Assembly (NCBI GenBank): GCA_964580655.1
Contig: CAZOMR010000035.1
Span: 1-17,868, forward strand
Direction: 5' to 3'
Source: CAZOMR01 sp964580655
GTDB lineage: Bacteria; RBG-13-61-14; CAZOMR01
DNA: 17,868 bases
The notes beneath the pieces are model-generated. The model was not told the origin of the DNA. It saw nothing but the letters and a program-made list of their open reading frames with translations, and ran no database searches. Shown here piece by piece: positions 8,301 through 15,484 of the stretch; positions within the stretch are counted from its first letter, which is position 1, and each line of letters opens with the position of its first letter. The position numbers were made by a program, and so were the translations under genes.

Positions 8301-8968
8301 CAGCTTGGGCCGTGATCCGTGCGCCGGAGCCCCCGGACCAGAACCCCGGGCACCCCGCCGATTGAATTTCCTATGTCAATAACTTCCAGAACATGAAGCG
8401 CGCGCTGGCGAGCCTCTTCCACTATCCCAGCAGGATAGCCCTGATCCCTCAAAACCGCATAGCGCAAAAGGTCCGCGGCTATGGCCACCCCTCCGAACAT
8501 ACCGGTATCCCCGAAGCCACCGTATGTTTTAATAATGCCCAGGATACTATCTCTGGGATTATCCGCCAGGGCTTCGTATTTTCCCCCACACGTGCTGCTG
8601 TCCTGGCAAAATGCCTCAAAATCAGCGTCTATATCATCGCGGTTCCAGACCAGGCTTCCAGAATACTGGTTGAAATACCGGGTTAGAATATCCTTGTCAA
8701 CCGTATTGCCATATTCAATCCTAAGATCATTATATCCAACTCCAATAGCGATACCATTAAGAAGAGCGAATTGACGGAAATACTGATACATAGATTCCTC
8801 AAGTCCAGCATCATAACCTGCCTCACCCGGACTCGCGATTACTGTGCCAGCCGGCTTTGATTTTTTCTTACGAATTCCACCTCCATCACCGCCTCCACCG
8901 CAAGCAGTGAAGATGAGGGCTGAGCCCATAGCAATAATCAAAGCCAGATTTCTTCCCGTTTTCTTCAT
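5351..8968 (-). CDS. large multidomain lipoprotein: helical N-terminal region, two FN3 and Ig-like domains
   Basis: Predicted outer-membrane or surface lipoprotein of 1205 residues. The N-terminus MKKTGRNLALIIAMGSALIF is followed by TACGGGGDGGG: a lipobox-like FTA-C with lipidated Cys23 and Gly at +2. Residues about 60-605 are rich in Trp, Tyr and amphipathic helices (GWIFAMGVAWDVIAED, NTFNAIMGLGVMRTLYHITG), reminiscent of alpha/alpha-toroid carbohydrate-active domains, but no catalytic motif was recognised. Two FN3 domains follow (about 622-712 and 720-807, both with LxWTD and TTYxYxVxAxN signatures), then an Ig-like domain (about 809-900), an unassigned region with four close cysteines (1059, 1066, 1069, 1078), and a C-terminal Ig/Big_1-like domain ending at 1205. 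The start at 8968 is chosen because AAGGAG lies 7 bases upstream; ATGs at 9022 and 8974 are worse placed. It stands alone between a hairpin and the tRNA. A role in polysaccharide binding, degradation or adhesion is inference. Confidence 0.85.
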   Translation of the reverse strand: MKKTGRNLALIIAMGSALIFTACGGGGDGGGIRKKKSKPAGTVIASPGEAGYDAGLEESMYQYFRQFALLNGIAIGVGYNDLRIEYGNTVDKDILTRYFNQYSGSLVWNRDDIDADFEAFCQDSSTCGGKYEALADNPRDSILGIIKTYGGFGDTGMFGGVAIAADLLRYAVLRDQGYPAGIVEEARQRALHVLEVIDIGNSIGGVPGVLVRGLRRTDHGPSWDPQPMPPETPPPYTEKHNTWREDNTADQRYVADWGWEDNASKDQVDGWIFAMGVAWDVIAEDPDIPQEYRDMLVNHARNFAQSLMRTSPEFETDMLIRDADGKLTQWCDLNPNVLNLEGCWSAGVTPQPLNTFNAIMGLGVMRTLYHITGDEEIRDFYYGDLIGKRGWHEFVRDGELPIVDFGYATNYSNVNMAFIAFYNVLRYETNAEVREVIQQGLERLWDNGRNDRQPKHINQTFFDVIYSGLRGGGNVPNEVQQGIETLKQWPPTPMWAKDVINCDDDELTQGECLAVDNKTIIELPVKYDPDLYQYYDPTTERGKVGLGHNSEIVAEHVLPRRLRGDSNFDWRSNPFAVNYFRNPYEINAVGDIMAAYWLGRYLKAGDAPDRNVSPVGVVPRAPETPSDLVATPVSESQVNLAWTDTTNKEDDFRIERKKAVSGSFQTLAILSPDVTTYYDVGLDPETTYEYRVKAVNDIGPSDYSNIAQARTFPPAITLPKSPGNLSATALDHERIQLNWTDNSDNEQGFLILRGRDGVWWPASETLADVASFTDSGLEDGTTYGYGVIAFNSAGNSGISNIAEARTVKLPGIFAISPTEDDFGVSIYTDEIKVGFEDGITAGQLTFVVSDEVREIDGTPELQSGGMEAIFKPDKLLTMSTQYTVSVTVDSFTYEYHFYTEGPGWPVDLGEGLDKSFAIDIFNATITEPAGIQELLQGLGMEAFLLIGIIDVDTVNNKLNLIGALGDLDAPNPSQQDMDNPTIRFPESADFIYNAYEMGPFDFPITIAGLLVTLEDVMLSGTFSPNYEYVGNGSMKGVLDLRAVVLALGEDPDIFIPTVCGLQEGVCQACAGEPDRLECITLIIENMRGDLRVDEFLNPIPVTPVAAVTAVATGTGDTRTIELTLTHPKTGDPEVGKDLYVYVKSGNGKFENDQQEITVTTDDQGKASVDLTDTDGGIDELKIEIDDISTPVGYVWVTSSINVSFD

Positions 8969-9011
8969 TTCCATTCTCCTTTTTAAAAGGCTGAAAGCAT
9001 CTTTAATAAAC

Positions 9012-9042
9012 TCTCTTAGCATAACTTAATTCTGGTGTCAAA
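9012..9042 (-). promoter_or_regulatory. candidate sigma70-type promoter for the lipoprotein gene
   Basis: On the minus strand a perfect TTGACA (9037-9042) is followed 17 bases later by TAAGAG (9012-9017), a poor -10 match. It lies about 45 bp ahead of the lipoprotein ATG at 8968 and just downstream of the tRNA, where a new promoter is expected. A small inverted repeat AGCGT/ACGCT (9042-9058) overlaps its upstream edge. Confidence 0.35.
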
Positions 9043-9090
9043 GCGTTTTCTTGACGCTACTCCATCTTTTGATCTGATGCTCCGGTAGAA

Positions 9091-9166
9091 TGGTGGAGGA
9101 TAGGGGATTCGAACCCCCGACCTCAGCAATGCGAATGCTGCGCTCTCCCAACTGAGCTAATCCCCC
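9091..9166 (-). tRNA. tRNA-Ala (anticodon CGC)
   Basis: The 76-nt minus-strand sequence folds as a complete cloverleaf. It has a 7-bp acceptor stem GGGGGAT/ATCCTCC, D stem GCTC/GAGC, anticodon stem CAGCA/TGCTG with the 7-base loop TTCGCAT, and a T arm with loop TTCGAAT. The discriminator is A and the CCA end is encoded. The anticodon CGC (9131-9133) reads GCG. The acceptor stem has a G3:U70 wobble, the major alanine identity determinant, supporting the assignment. It begins 12 bp after the stop of the preceding minus-strand gene. Confidence 0.97.
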
Positions 9167-9178
9167 ATTGGTAGTATA

Positions 9179-10120
9179 TCAGGGCGAGGGTTTTTGAAGC
9201 GAGGCCTGAATCTTTTTCGCATTAAATGTGCCACCCGGAAAGCGGGGATTGACCACAGTTGAGATCATCTCATAGGTCTCGTCCCTTGCTTCACCTTCAA
9301 AGAAATCAATCCGGGCCGGATACCACACGCCCTCGTTGCCCAGGTATTTATAGTCAACCAGGTCCACATGGAGGGCCTGGTCTTCATTGCCTGCAAAAGA
9401 TATGCACAATGGAAGGAAGGAATCCTTGTCCAGCCACACATGAGCATTCCCTTCACCATCTGCACCCAGCACATACGCGACTTTCTCTCCCAAAAGGGCC
9501 AGGCGCACGCTCTCCAGGCTGACCCCGAAATACTGCATCTCCTTCTTCAGCTTTTCCGGTTGCATACCTATCATGAAATTTGCAAAGAGCCATTTTCTTC
9601 GATCAGTGACTGGCTCCACGGAATTCTTCTTTATTATAACCGCCCTTCCTCCGGCTTGCAATAATTCCTGATCCTCTGTCCGAGGCGGTGTGCAGGGACA
9701 GTCCGGCGGATCAAGCTCGGCTTTTCCGAAAATGCGTATGCGAACCCTGTCCGGTGCCTCCATGAACAACTCGGAATCACGAATCCACTTACAATATTCC
9801 TGCTCTCCGGAAGCCCCTTCTATCAGGGCTTCCGCGCTCATCCCGTCAGGAGGAACCCCTTGATCCGGCAGGCCGATCTTGCCCGGATTCTGCTCCTTCT
9901 GGGCATCCCTTGCCGGAGGGGATGCCTCGCTTCCATAAACCCGCGGCAAGTAGAGGATGACCTTTTGTTTGACATAAATTCCGCGAACCGATTGCGTGTG
10001 CACGGAAACCTTTTCAAGAATATATTCCCCGGGCAAAAGATAACCCGAGAGTGCGGCCGCGCTTGCAACCAGTGCGATGGCAGGTCCGGCTATCCTTGAC
10101 TTTCGCATCCCTGGTGACAC
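9179..10120 (-). CDS. exported LolA-like (outer-membrane lipoprotein-sorting-like) protein
   Basis: A 313-residue exported protein whose specific function I do not recognise. The N-terminus MRKSRIAGPAIALVASAAALSGYLLPG is a signal peptide or anchor. The rest is rich in beta strands, and the C-terminal half has the rhythm of LolA/LolB or DUF4292-type lipoprotein-sorting folds: AHVWLDKDSFLPLCISF, then VDLVDYKYLGNEGVWYPARI and TYEMISTVVNPRFPGGTF. A proline-rich low-complexity linker spans about 64-95. Cysteines are C110, C141 and C143 (a CPC motif), plus C239. The gene begins with GTG directly after the galU TAA. An in-frame ATG four codons later (10108) is an alternative, with AGGG immediately before it. 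It closes the bat-galU gene run and is followed by the tRNA. Confidence 0.65.
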   Translation of the reverse strand: MSPGMRKSRIAGPAIALVASAAALSGYLLPGEYILEKVSVHTQSVRGIYVKQKVILYLPRVYGSEASPPARDAQKEQNPGKIGLPDQGVPPDGMSAEALIEGASGEQEYCKWIRDSELFMEAPDRVRIRIFGKAELDPPDCPCTPPRTEDQELLQAGGRAVIIKKNSVEPVTDRRKWLFANFMIGMQPEKLKKEMQYFGVSLESVRLALLGEKVAYVLGADGEGNAHVWLDKDSFLPLCISFAGNEDQALHVDLVDYKYLGNEGVWYPARIDFFEGEARDETYEMISTVVNPRFPGGTFNAKKIQASLQKPSP

Positions 10121-11002
10121 TTATTCTATCTCTGCGGCTTTCTTCTTGAGCCAGGCGCTGAACCGCTCTCCCAGTTCCGGATGCTTGAGCGCGAAATGCA
10201 CCGTTGCTTCGAGGTATCCGAACTTGTCCCCTGCATCAAAACGCTGGCCCTCGAACTTACACCCGTAAACGGCCTTTTCGCTGGCCAGCTTGCGGATGGC
10301 GTCAGTGATCTGTATCTCGCCGCCGATCCCGGGTGCGGTCTCTGCGATGGCATCGAAAATTTCCGAAGGAAACAGATACTGGGTCACGATGCCCAGGTTG
10401 GAAGGAGCCTCGGAAGGCTCCGGCTTTTCTATCATGTCCCAGATACGATACACATTCCTTTCAACATGCTCATACTTGACAATACCGTAGAGGCTGATCA
10501 TGTGAGGCGGCACCTCCATGATCGCCACCACAGCGGCCTGGTATTTCCGGTAAATATCAATCAACTGCCGGGCGCAGGAGTTACCGGGGTTGTCCACTAT
10601 ATCATCGGGCAACATGACCAGAAAAGGCTCATCGCCAACCACCGGTTTCGCGCAAGAGATAGCGTGGCCCAGGCCCCTTGGCTCATGCTGGCGCACCGCG
10701 ATCACCTCCACTAGTCCGTGCACTCGTTCGCAGAGATCGAGAAGCTCGCTTTTGCCCCGGCGCCGCAGGGAATCTTCCAGTTCATAGGATATGTCAAAGT
10801 GATCCTCCATCGCTGACTTGCCCCTGCCTGTAACCAGGATCACCTGTTCAATCCCTGCCTCAGCCGCTTCCTCTACTATGTATTGGATAATGGGCTTGTC
10901 CACAAGGCACAGCATCTCCTTAGGAATAGCCTTGCTCGCGGGCAAGAACCGCGTTCCCAGACCAGCGGCCGGAATAACCGCCTTTCTTATCCTGATACCC
11001 AT
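10121..11002 (-). CDS. galU: UTP--glucose-1-phosphate uridylyltransferase
   Basis: A 293-residue nucleotidyltransferase making UDP-glucose from glucose-1-phosphate and UTP in the cytoplasm, feeding cell-envelope polysaccharide synthesis. It shows the GalU signature from the N-terminus: KAVIPAAGLGTRFLPASKAI with the GxGTR UTP-binding loop, then PKEMLCLVDKPIIQYIVEEA, MLPDDIVDN near residue 120, and the late VYGCKFEGQRFDAGDKFGYLEA segment with the conserved sugar-phosphate-site Lys. Length is typical. The ATG at 11002 lies 21 bp after the batE stop with AGGA about 11 bases upstream. It probably shares the bat transcript, although galU is not a usual bat-operon member. Confidence 0.95.
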   Translation of the reverse strand: MGIRIRKAVIPAAGLGTRFLPASKAIPKEMLCLVDKPIIQYIVEEAAEAGIEQVILVTGRGKSAMEDHFDISYELEDSLRRRGKSELLDLCERVHGLVEVIAVRQHEPRGLGHAISCAKPVVGDEPFLVMLPDDIVDNPGNSCARQLIDIYRKYQAAVVAIMEVPPHMISLYGIVKYEHVERNVYRIWDMIEKPEPSEAPSNLGIVTQYLFPSEIFDAIAETAPGIGGEIQITDAIRKLASEKAVYGCKFEGQRFDAGDKFGYLEATVHFALKHPELGERFSAWLKKKAAEIE

Positions 11003-11023
11003 GTCGATTTTTATCCTAGCAGA

Positions 11024-11836
11024 TCACGGACGCGCTTTCAAGGCTGTAACAGGCAATGATAGTGAGCGGAAACTGCTTTCCGGAATCCAGCCGGAGAGTC
11101 CGTTTTTCAGTTCTATCCGGCTCCAGCCATCATCCCTCTGGCGCACCACGATGTCCATGCCTTCATAGAGATCAAAAAGTCTTGCGTTTAACTCCCCCGG
11201 ACCGGAATAGGCGTTTACTTTTTCCTCCATCACTATCGCTTGCTCGCAAAGCAGGTCCTGATAGAGCTTGCCAGCGAAAAAGGGCGAGCACAAAGTGAAC
11301 CCCGCCGCACCCGCGAGGAGCAGATAGAATGAAAGCCGCTTGAGCCAGTTCCGGGGATGAATGATCCAGATCAGGGCGCCCAGGAACAATAAGAAGTAGA
11401 AGCCAGAGAGGATCAATGTGAGCTCGTTAAGGGAGAACTCATACAGAATTCGCGTGCCAATCCGGGAGGGCATGTTTTGCTTGACCTCCGGCAACTTGCC
11501 CTTGATCTGGATGCGGGCAAAGGCGATATTGTGGCGCAGGTCCTGATCACGCGGCCTGAGTTTAAGCCCCAGCCGGTAAGAGTGAATGGCAGGCCCGAGC
11601 TTGCCGGCCTTGAGATAGGCATTGCCCAGATTGTAGTAGAGATCGGCATTGTGGACTCCCGCGGCGAGAACGCTCTCGTACGCGGCTTGAGCCTGCTCGT
11701 AGCGCGCTTGCGCATAGAATTGATTCCCCTGGTTATAAAGCGCGGCCGCGGCCTGCGATGATGCGGCCTGGGCATTCATGCAGATGCACTTCGCACAAAG
11801 CACGAGAGAAAATATCAAGGCAGGCCGGAGTCTCAT
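11024..11836 (-). CDS. batE: BatE-type TPR and SH3-domain membrane protein
   Basis: A 270-residue protein with the BatE architecture: signal peptide (MRLRPALIFSLVLCAKCICM), two TPR-like repeats (about 32-97, with ALYNQGNQFYAQARYEQA and DLYYNLGNAYLKAGKLGPA), two transmembrane helices (about 137-159 and 168-188), and a C-terminal bacterial SH3-like domain (about 199-258, with VNAYSGPGE and GWSRIELKNGLSGWIP). The family is the last member of Bacteroides-aerotolerance operons; its molecular role is not established. The ATG at 11836 overlaps the batD stop as ATGA, so the longer frame starting at 11941 is rejected. It is followed by galU. Confidence 0.88.
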   Translation of the reverse strand: MRLRPALIFSLVLCAKCICMNAQAASSQAAAALYNQGNQFYAQARYEQAQAAYESVLAAGVHNADLYYNLGNAYLKAGKLGPAIHSYRLGLKLRPRDQDLRHNIAFARIQIKGKLPEVKQNMPSRIGTRILYEFSLNELTLILSGFYFLLFLGALIWIIHPRNWLKRLSFYLLLAGAAGFTLCSPFFAGKLYQDLLCEQAIVMEEKVNAYSGPGELNARLFDLYEGMDIVVRQRDDGWSRIELKNGLSGWIPESSFRSLSLPVTALKARP

Positions 11837-13638
11837 TTGCGGCTCTTCTCCAACTCCGAGATGACCCTCAATGCTTCCTGGTAGGCCTTTCTCATTCCTT
11901 CCTGATCCGAGCCGACTGCGCCGAACCGGGCTTGATCGCAACGAGAGAGCACAAGGTGAAATCTCTCCCTCACATCCGGCGCAATGTCTTTTTCCTTCAT
12001 CACCTGCTCGATCTTCTCCGAGGTAAGTCCCGGTGCCTCCATCTGAAAACGGTCTGCGAAATATTGAGTGAGGGACCGGGACAGCTCTGCGTAGAAATCC
12101 GGAGCATGGCTCTCATCAAGAATTCCCTTTGCACGACGCAGTCTCCTCCTGGCCAGAGGATGGGCTTGCCGGCTCCTTTTAAGACGCGGGTCAGCCGCAA
12201 GCCTGTCTTTTCGCGTTCTGAAATAATACGCCGCAAAAAATGCGAATAAGGGGATAACATGAACTCCAAGATATAAAGGACTCCTTACTAAATACCCACC
12301 CTCCTCCTTCAACGCGCTTTTATCCGGCTTGAGATAGCGCATGTCCGACTTTATCAGCTTGACCTCCTCACGCGTCAGGTCCGGGGAAAGAGCCACCGGA
12401 CTTGCAGGCCGAAGCCGGGCAGGTTCCACATGGAGCGAGAACCCGGGGCTTTCAAGGCTCTGGTATTTCTTTACCCCCGGGTCAAAGTAGCTGAAGCTGA
12501 TTCCTGGAAGAACAAGGTCTCCTTCCTTCTGAGGAACCAGAATATACTTGAAGGTCCGGCGGCCGACCAGTTTTCCTCCCTTGATCATCTTCTCGGTCTC
12601 GGCCTCAGGAGGATAAACCTCCAGGCTGGATGGAAAGTTCAGGCTCGGGGCCTTGATGAATTCGATATTTCCCGTGCCAGTGATGCTGACCGTGAAATTC
12701 AGGGAATCCTGGGCCCGGACATGATCTTTTTCCAGGGTCGCATCAAGAGAAAACTCTCCCACTGCTCCGGAGAAATCCGGAGGCCTTCCTTCCTCCGGCA
12801 GAGGCAGAACAGTGATCGAGAGAGGAGCCGAGCTTAAAGATTTATCCTGATATATCCTTCTTCCAAAAAGGTCTGCCTTTCTTGTGGGAATACTGTAGAT
12901 GAGTTCAAGGGGGCCTATCGCGGCCTTGCCGCTCTTCAGGGGAAACAGGGCAAAGTTCTGGATGAAAGCGACATTGTAGGATAAACCGTTGAATGACTTG
13001 ACCTGTGGATTAAGCTGTTTTGCGGTCTCAAGCTCTTCCACCTTGAATTCGGTTAACGGGGGCCGCGAGCCTATCTTCAGGTTATAGATATTCCGGTGAT
13101 TGTAAAGATACCAGGAGACCACCACCTGCTCGCCCACATACGCTTCAGCCTTGTCCGGCTTTGTATCAAGGTACGGGTCTTCCGGGGGCGCCCAGCCGTT
13201 CTCCTCATGCGTCTCCACCTCTGGCGGCTCAAGAATCTGGACAAAGATGGCCTCGGTCCGGTAGACCCTGTTGCCCAAGCGCTGGACCAAAGGAGGAATC
13301 TGGAAGTTGCCGACCTCTCTGGCCTCAAGAATATATGTCATCCGCCACGATGATGAGGATGTGAATTTTCCGTTTATGATTTGCATCGAGGTTTGAACCT
13401 GTGGGCCGATCTGATTGACTATCTCGAAATGGGGCTCAACCTCCGGGGACTCCACTCCTTGCCTGGTATCCACGCCCTCGCCTTCCAGGATGATTGTGAG
13501 CGTGGTCCGCTCTCCCAGATAGAGTCGGGTGCGGTCAATCTCTGCCTTGAACTTGACCTCGCATAGGGCCGGCAGTGCATAAAGCGCGGCCGCAAAAAGC
13601 CCGGCAAAAAGAGCGATTACGGAAAGCCCCCTCTTCAC
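11833..13638 (-). CDS. batD: BatD-family oxygen-tolerance membrane protein
   Basis: A 601-residue protein with the BatD layout: signal peptide (1-26, MKRGLSVIALFAGLFAAALY then ALPALC), a long periplasmic region of repeated beta domains (about 28-405), one transmembrane helix (about 453-473), and a basic, helical cytoplasmic tail (475-601) containing FYAELSRSLTQYFADRF. Recognisable BatD phrases are IDRTRLYLGERTTLTIIL and FKYILVPQKEGDLVLPGISFSYFD. The start is GTG at 13638, overlapping the batC stop as GTGA; the batE ATGA overlap is at its other end. It is thought to scaffold the VWA proteins in the periplasm (family inference). Its tail resembles that of the protein at 16477-17610. Confidence 0.9.
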   Translation of the reverse strand: MKRGLSVIALFAGLFAAALYALPALCEVKFKAEIDRTRLYLGERTTLTIILEGEGVDTRQGVESPEVEPHFEIVNQIGPQVQTSMQIINGKFTSSSSWRMTYILEAREVGNFQIPPLVQRLGNRVYRTEAIFVQILEPPEVETHEENGWAPPEDPYLDTKPDKAEAYVGEQVVVSWYLYNHRNIYNLKIGSRPPLTEFKVEELETAKQLNPQVKSFNGLSYNVAFIQNFALFPLKSGKAAIGPLELIYSIPTRKADLFGRRIYQDKSLSSAPLSITVLPLPEEGRPPDFSGAVGEFSLDATLEKDHVRAQDSLNFTVSITGTGNIEFIKAPSLNFPSSLEVYPPEAETEKMIKGGKLVGRRTFKYILVPQKEGDLVLPGISFSYFDPGVKKYQSLESPGFSLHVEPARLRPASPVALSPDLTREEVKLIKSDMRYLKPDKSALKEEGGYLVRSPLYLGVHVIPLFAFFAAYYFRTRKDRLAADPRLKRSRQAHPLARRRLRRAKGILDESHAPDFYAELSRSLTQYFADRFQMEAPGLTSEKIEQVMKEKDIAPDVRERFHLVLSRCDQARFGAVGSDQEGMRKAYQEALRVISELEKSRK

Positions 13639-14459
13639 CAGTCCTTCTCCGTCCCTCTCATCTGCCCCTGTGCCTGATAGCTCTTCCTCAAGTCCTCTTT
13701 CTCCTGCTCTTGTAATGCATCCAGTATCCGCTCGGCCTGCTCACGGCTGAACTTTTTTTCATCCTGTATCTGCCCAGCCTGCTGTTGTTTTTCCTCGCTT
13801 TTCTGCTGTTCCGCATTCTCGGTTCGGGTATCCTGCTCCTGCTGGTCTTGCTGATCCGGGCCCTTTTGCTGTTCTCCCTGCTTCTGCTGTTGATCCTTCT
13901 CATTTGAGCCCTTGGGACTGGAGCGTGGTGGAGGCTCTTTTTGTTTCAGGTCAATGTGTCGGCGAACCACCTCCAGGTTGTACTTCGCATCCTCGTCATC
14001 AGGGTCAAGCTCAAGCGCCCTGCGGTAGCTTGCCGCGGCCTGCTTCAGGAGATCCAGACTCTGATCCCGCATAGCCTCCCGGAAATAGGTATTGCCTATG
14101 TTGTAATAGGATTTTTCCTGGATTTCAGGCTCTGCGCTGAGAAGCGATTGCTCATACTCCTTGCGCGCATCATCATATTTCTTCTGCTTATAAAGCGCAT
14201 CCCCGGTATTGAAATGCAGACGGGCCTGTGCCTCCGCGTAGTCTCCTCCAGACCCTTCGGATCCTCCAGACCCTTCGGGCCCGGCATGAGAGCGTGCTTC
14301 CACATAAGAGGTCAAGGCCTGATCGTAATTTCCTTCTGCATAATGCCGATTGCCATTCTCGGTTTTCTCACGCACAGGTCCGCCCATTCCCAGAAGCAAA
14401 ATAAACCCGGGCAAAACCAGAATTCTCGGCCAACTCATTCTTTTAACAGGATTTTTCAT
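13635..14459 (-). CDS. batC: BatC-type TPR protein with a Gln/Lys/Glu-rich C-terminus
   Basis: A 274-residue protein with an N-terminal hydrophobic segment (RILVLPGFILLLGMGG) and three TPR-like units: ENGNRHYAEGNYDQALTSYVEA (33-54, interrupted afterwards by a Gly/Ser stretch), LHFNTGDALYKQKKYDDARKEYEQSL (81-106) and SYYNIGNTYFREAMRDQSL extended to RRALELDPDDEDAKYNL (117-162). Residues 173-235 are a highly polar Gln/Glu/Lys/Asp-rich linker, followed by a helical end around 237-265. This matches BatC proteins, presumed assembly partners of BatA and BatB. The start at 14459 overlaps the batB stop as ATGA; the longer frame from 14543 overlaps batB widely and lacks support. An in-frame 18-bp tandem duplication encodes the Gly/Ser patch. 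Confidence 0.85.
   Translation of the reverse strand: MKNPVKRMSWPRILVLPGFILLLGMGGPVREKTENGNRHYAEGNYDQALTSYVEARSHAGPEGSGGSEGSGGDYAEAQARLHFNTGDALYKQKKYDDARKEYEQSLLSAEPEIQEKSYYNIGNTYFREAMRDQSLDLLKQAAASYRRALELDPDDEDAKYNLEVVRRHIDLKQKEPPPRSSPKGSNEKDQQQKQGEQQKGPDQQDQQEQDTRTENAEQQKSEEKQQQAGQIQDEKKFSREQAERILDALQEQEKEDLRKSYQAQGQMRGTEKDW
14244..14279 (-). repeat. in-frame 18-bp tandem duplication within batC
   Basis: Two adjacent 18-bp copies (14244-14261 and 14262-14279) differ only at the last base. Being six codons long, the duplication keeps frame and gives the Gly/Ser-rich PEGSGGSEGSGG patch between the first and second TPR units of BatC. Confidence 0.9.
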
Positions 14460-15484
14460 CTTTCGCCTCGCTTCCTTGTGCGCGTGCGCCACGGAATGAT
14501 CGCCTCCAGGAAAATACACAAAACAGCCAGTCCAAGCGGCCACTGGAACCGATCTTCGTATTCTATATGATACTCCTCCTCGAATTTCTTCTTTTCCATC
14601 CGGGAAAGTTCCCTGTATATTTTATCCAGCTCAATCTCGCCCGCGCTTACATGATAATACTTGCCCTGTGTCGCCAGGGCGATCTTCTGCAGGCTTTCCT
14701 GATCAAGCAGGGTCATCACCAACTCTCCGTCTCGATCCCGCTTGTATTGAATCTCTCCATTCTTATCCTCAATGGGGATCGGGGTACCCTGTGTGGACCC
14801 GATGCCAATGGTATAAATCACTATCCGCTGTTTGGCCGCTTCCTCTGCCAGAGCCAGGGGATCATCTTCCTTTCCCCTCCCGTGATCCTCGCCATCGGTA
14901 AGAAGGATCATCACCTTGTATTTGCGTTCTCCGGGGTCAAAGTTTTCCATCCCTGCCCGGAGAGCATCCGCGATAGCGGTTCCAGCCTCGGGCACAATAG
15001 CGGGGGTGATGCTTTCAAGGAACATCCTGGCCGCATTGTAATCCAGGGTGAGGGGGCAGAGCGTGAATGCAGTGCCGGCAAAAGGCACGAGCGCGATCCG
15101 GTCTCCCGAAAGCATTTCAATCAGCTTGCCTATCTCACGCTTGGCTTTGTCCAGCCTGCTCGGCTTGATGTCCTGGGCCAACATGCTGTGCGAGACATCA
15201 AGCACGATGACAATGTCCACACCTTTCCTTTCTATCCGGGTAGGCTTTGCTCCCCATTGGGGCTGGGCAAGCGCGATCACGGCAAGGCTTGCACCGAGAA
15301 TCCAGAGACATGCCTTGAGCCGACGGCGTCCCGGGCTCACCGACCCTGAAAGCGCAGAGATCAACGCTGGATTTCCGAACCGCTCAAGGTCTCGCGCCCG
15401 CACTCTAGCGCGCCAGATCAAGAACCCGATGATCACCGGGATGGCGAGCAAGAGATACAGGTAAGCTGGTTTGGCCCAATGCAT
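14456..15484 (-). CDS. batB: BatB-type von Willebrand factor A membrane protein
   Basis: A 342-residue VWA protein. Two N-terminal transmembrane segments (about 7-24 and 57-74) lead into a VWA domain (about 88-290) with an intact metal-ion-dependent adhesion site: DVSHS (Asp96, Ser98, Ser100), Thr169 in EAGTAIADAL, and Asp197 in LLTDGED. A final transmembrane segment (about 314-331) and a basic tail follow. The DRIALVPFAGTAFTLCPLT strand is highly characteristic of BatA/BatB. The ATG directly abuts the batA stop (TGA-ATG) and its own stop overlaps batC, so translation is probably coupled. In the family it works with BatA and a MoxR-type ATPase at the inner membrane. Confidence 0.92.
   Translation of the reverse strand: MHWAKPAYLYLLLAIPVIIGFLIWRARVRARDLERFGNPALISALSGSVSPGRRRLKACLWILGASLAVIALAQPQWGAKPTRIERKGVDIVIVLDVSHSMLAQDIKPSRLDKAKREIGKLIEMLSGDRIALVPFAGTAFTLCPLTLDYNAARMFLESITPAIVPEAGTAIADALRAGMENFDPGERKYKVMILLTDGEDHGRGKEDDPLALAEEAAKQRIVIYTIGIGSTQGTPIPIEDKNGEIQYKRDRDGELVMTLLDQESLQKIALATQGKYYHVSAGEIELDKIYRELSRMEKKKFEEEYHIEYEDRFQWPLGLAVLCIFLEAIIPWRTRTRKRGER

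Noticed and set aside
9042..9058. AGCGT/ACGCT inverted repeat after the tRNA as a terminator
   Set aside because: Only a 5-bp stem with three following T residues, and it overlaps a better -35 candidate.
9091..9166. tRNA-Ala as an integration site for a genomic island
   Set aside because: No integrase or phage gene and no second copy of the tRNA 3' end in the window.
14567..15349. 260-codon plus-strand open frame opposite batB
   Set aside because: It lies wholly antisense to a gene with intact VWA motifs, its translation shows no domain, and it has no plausible operon context.
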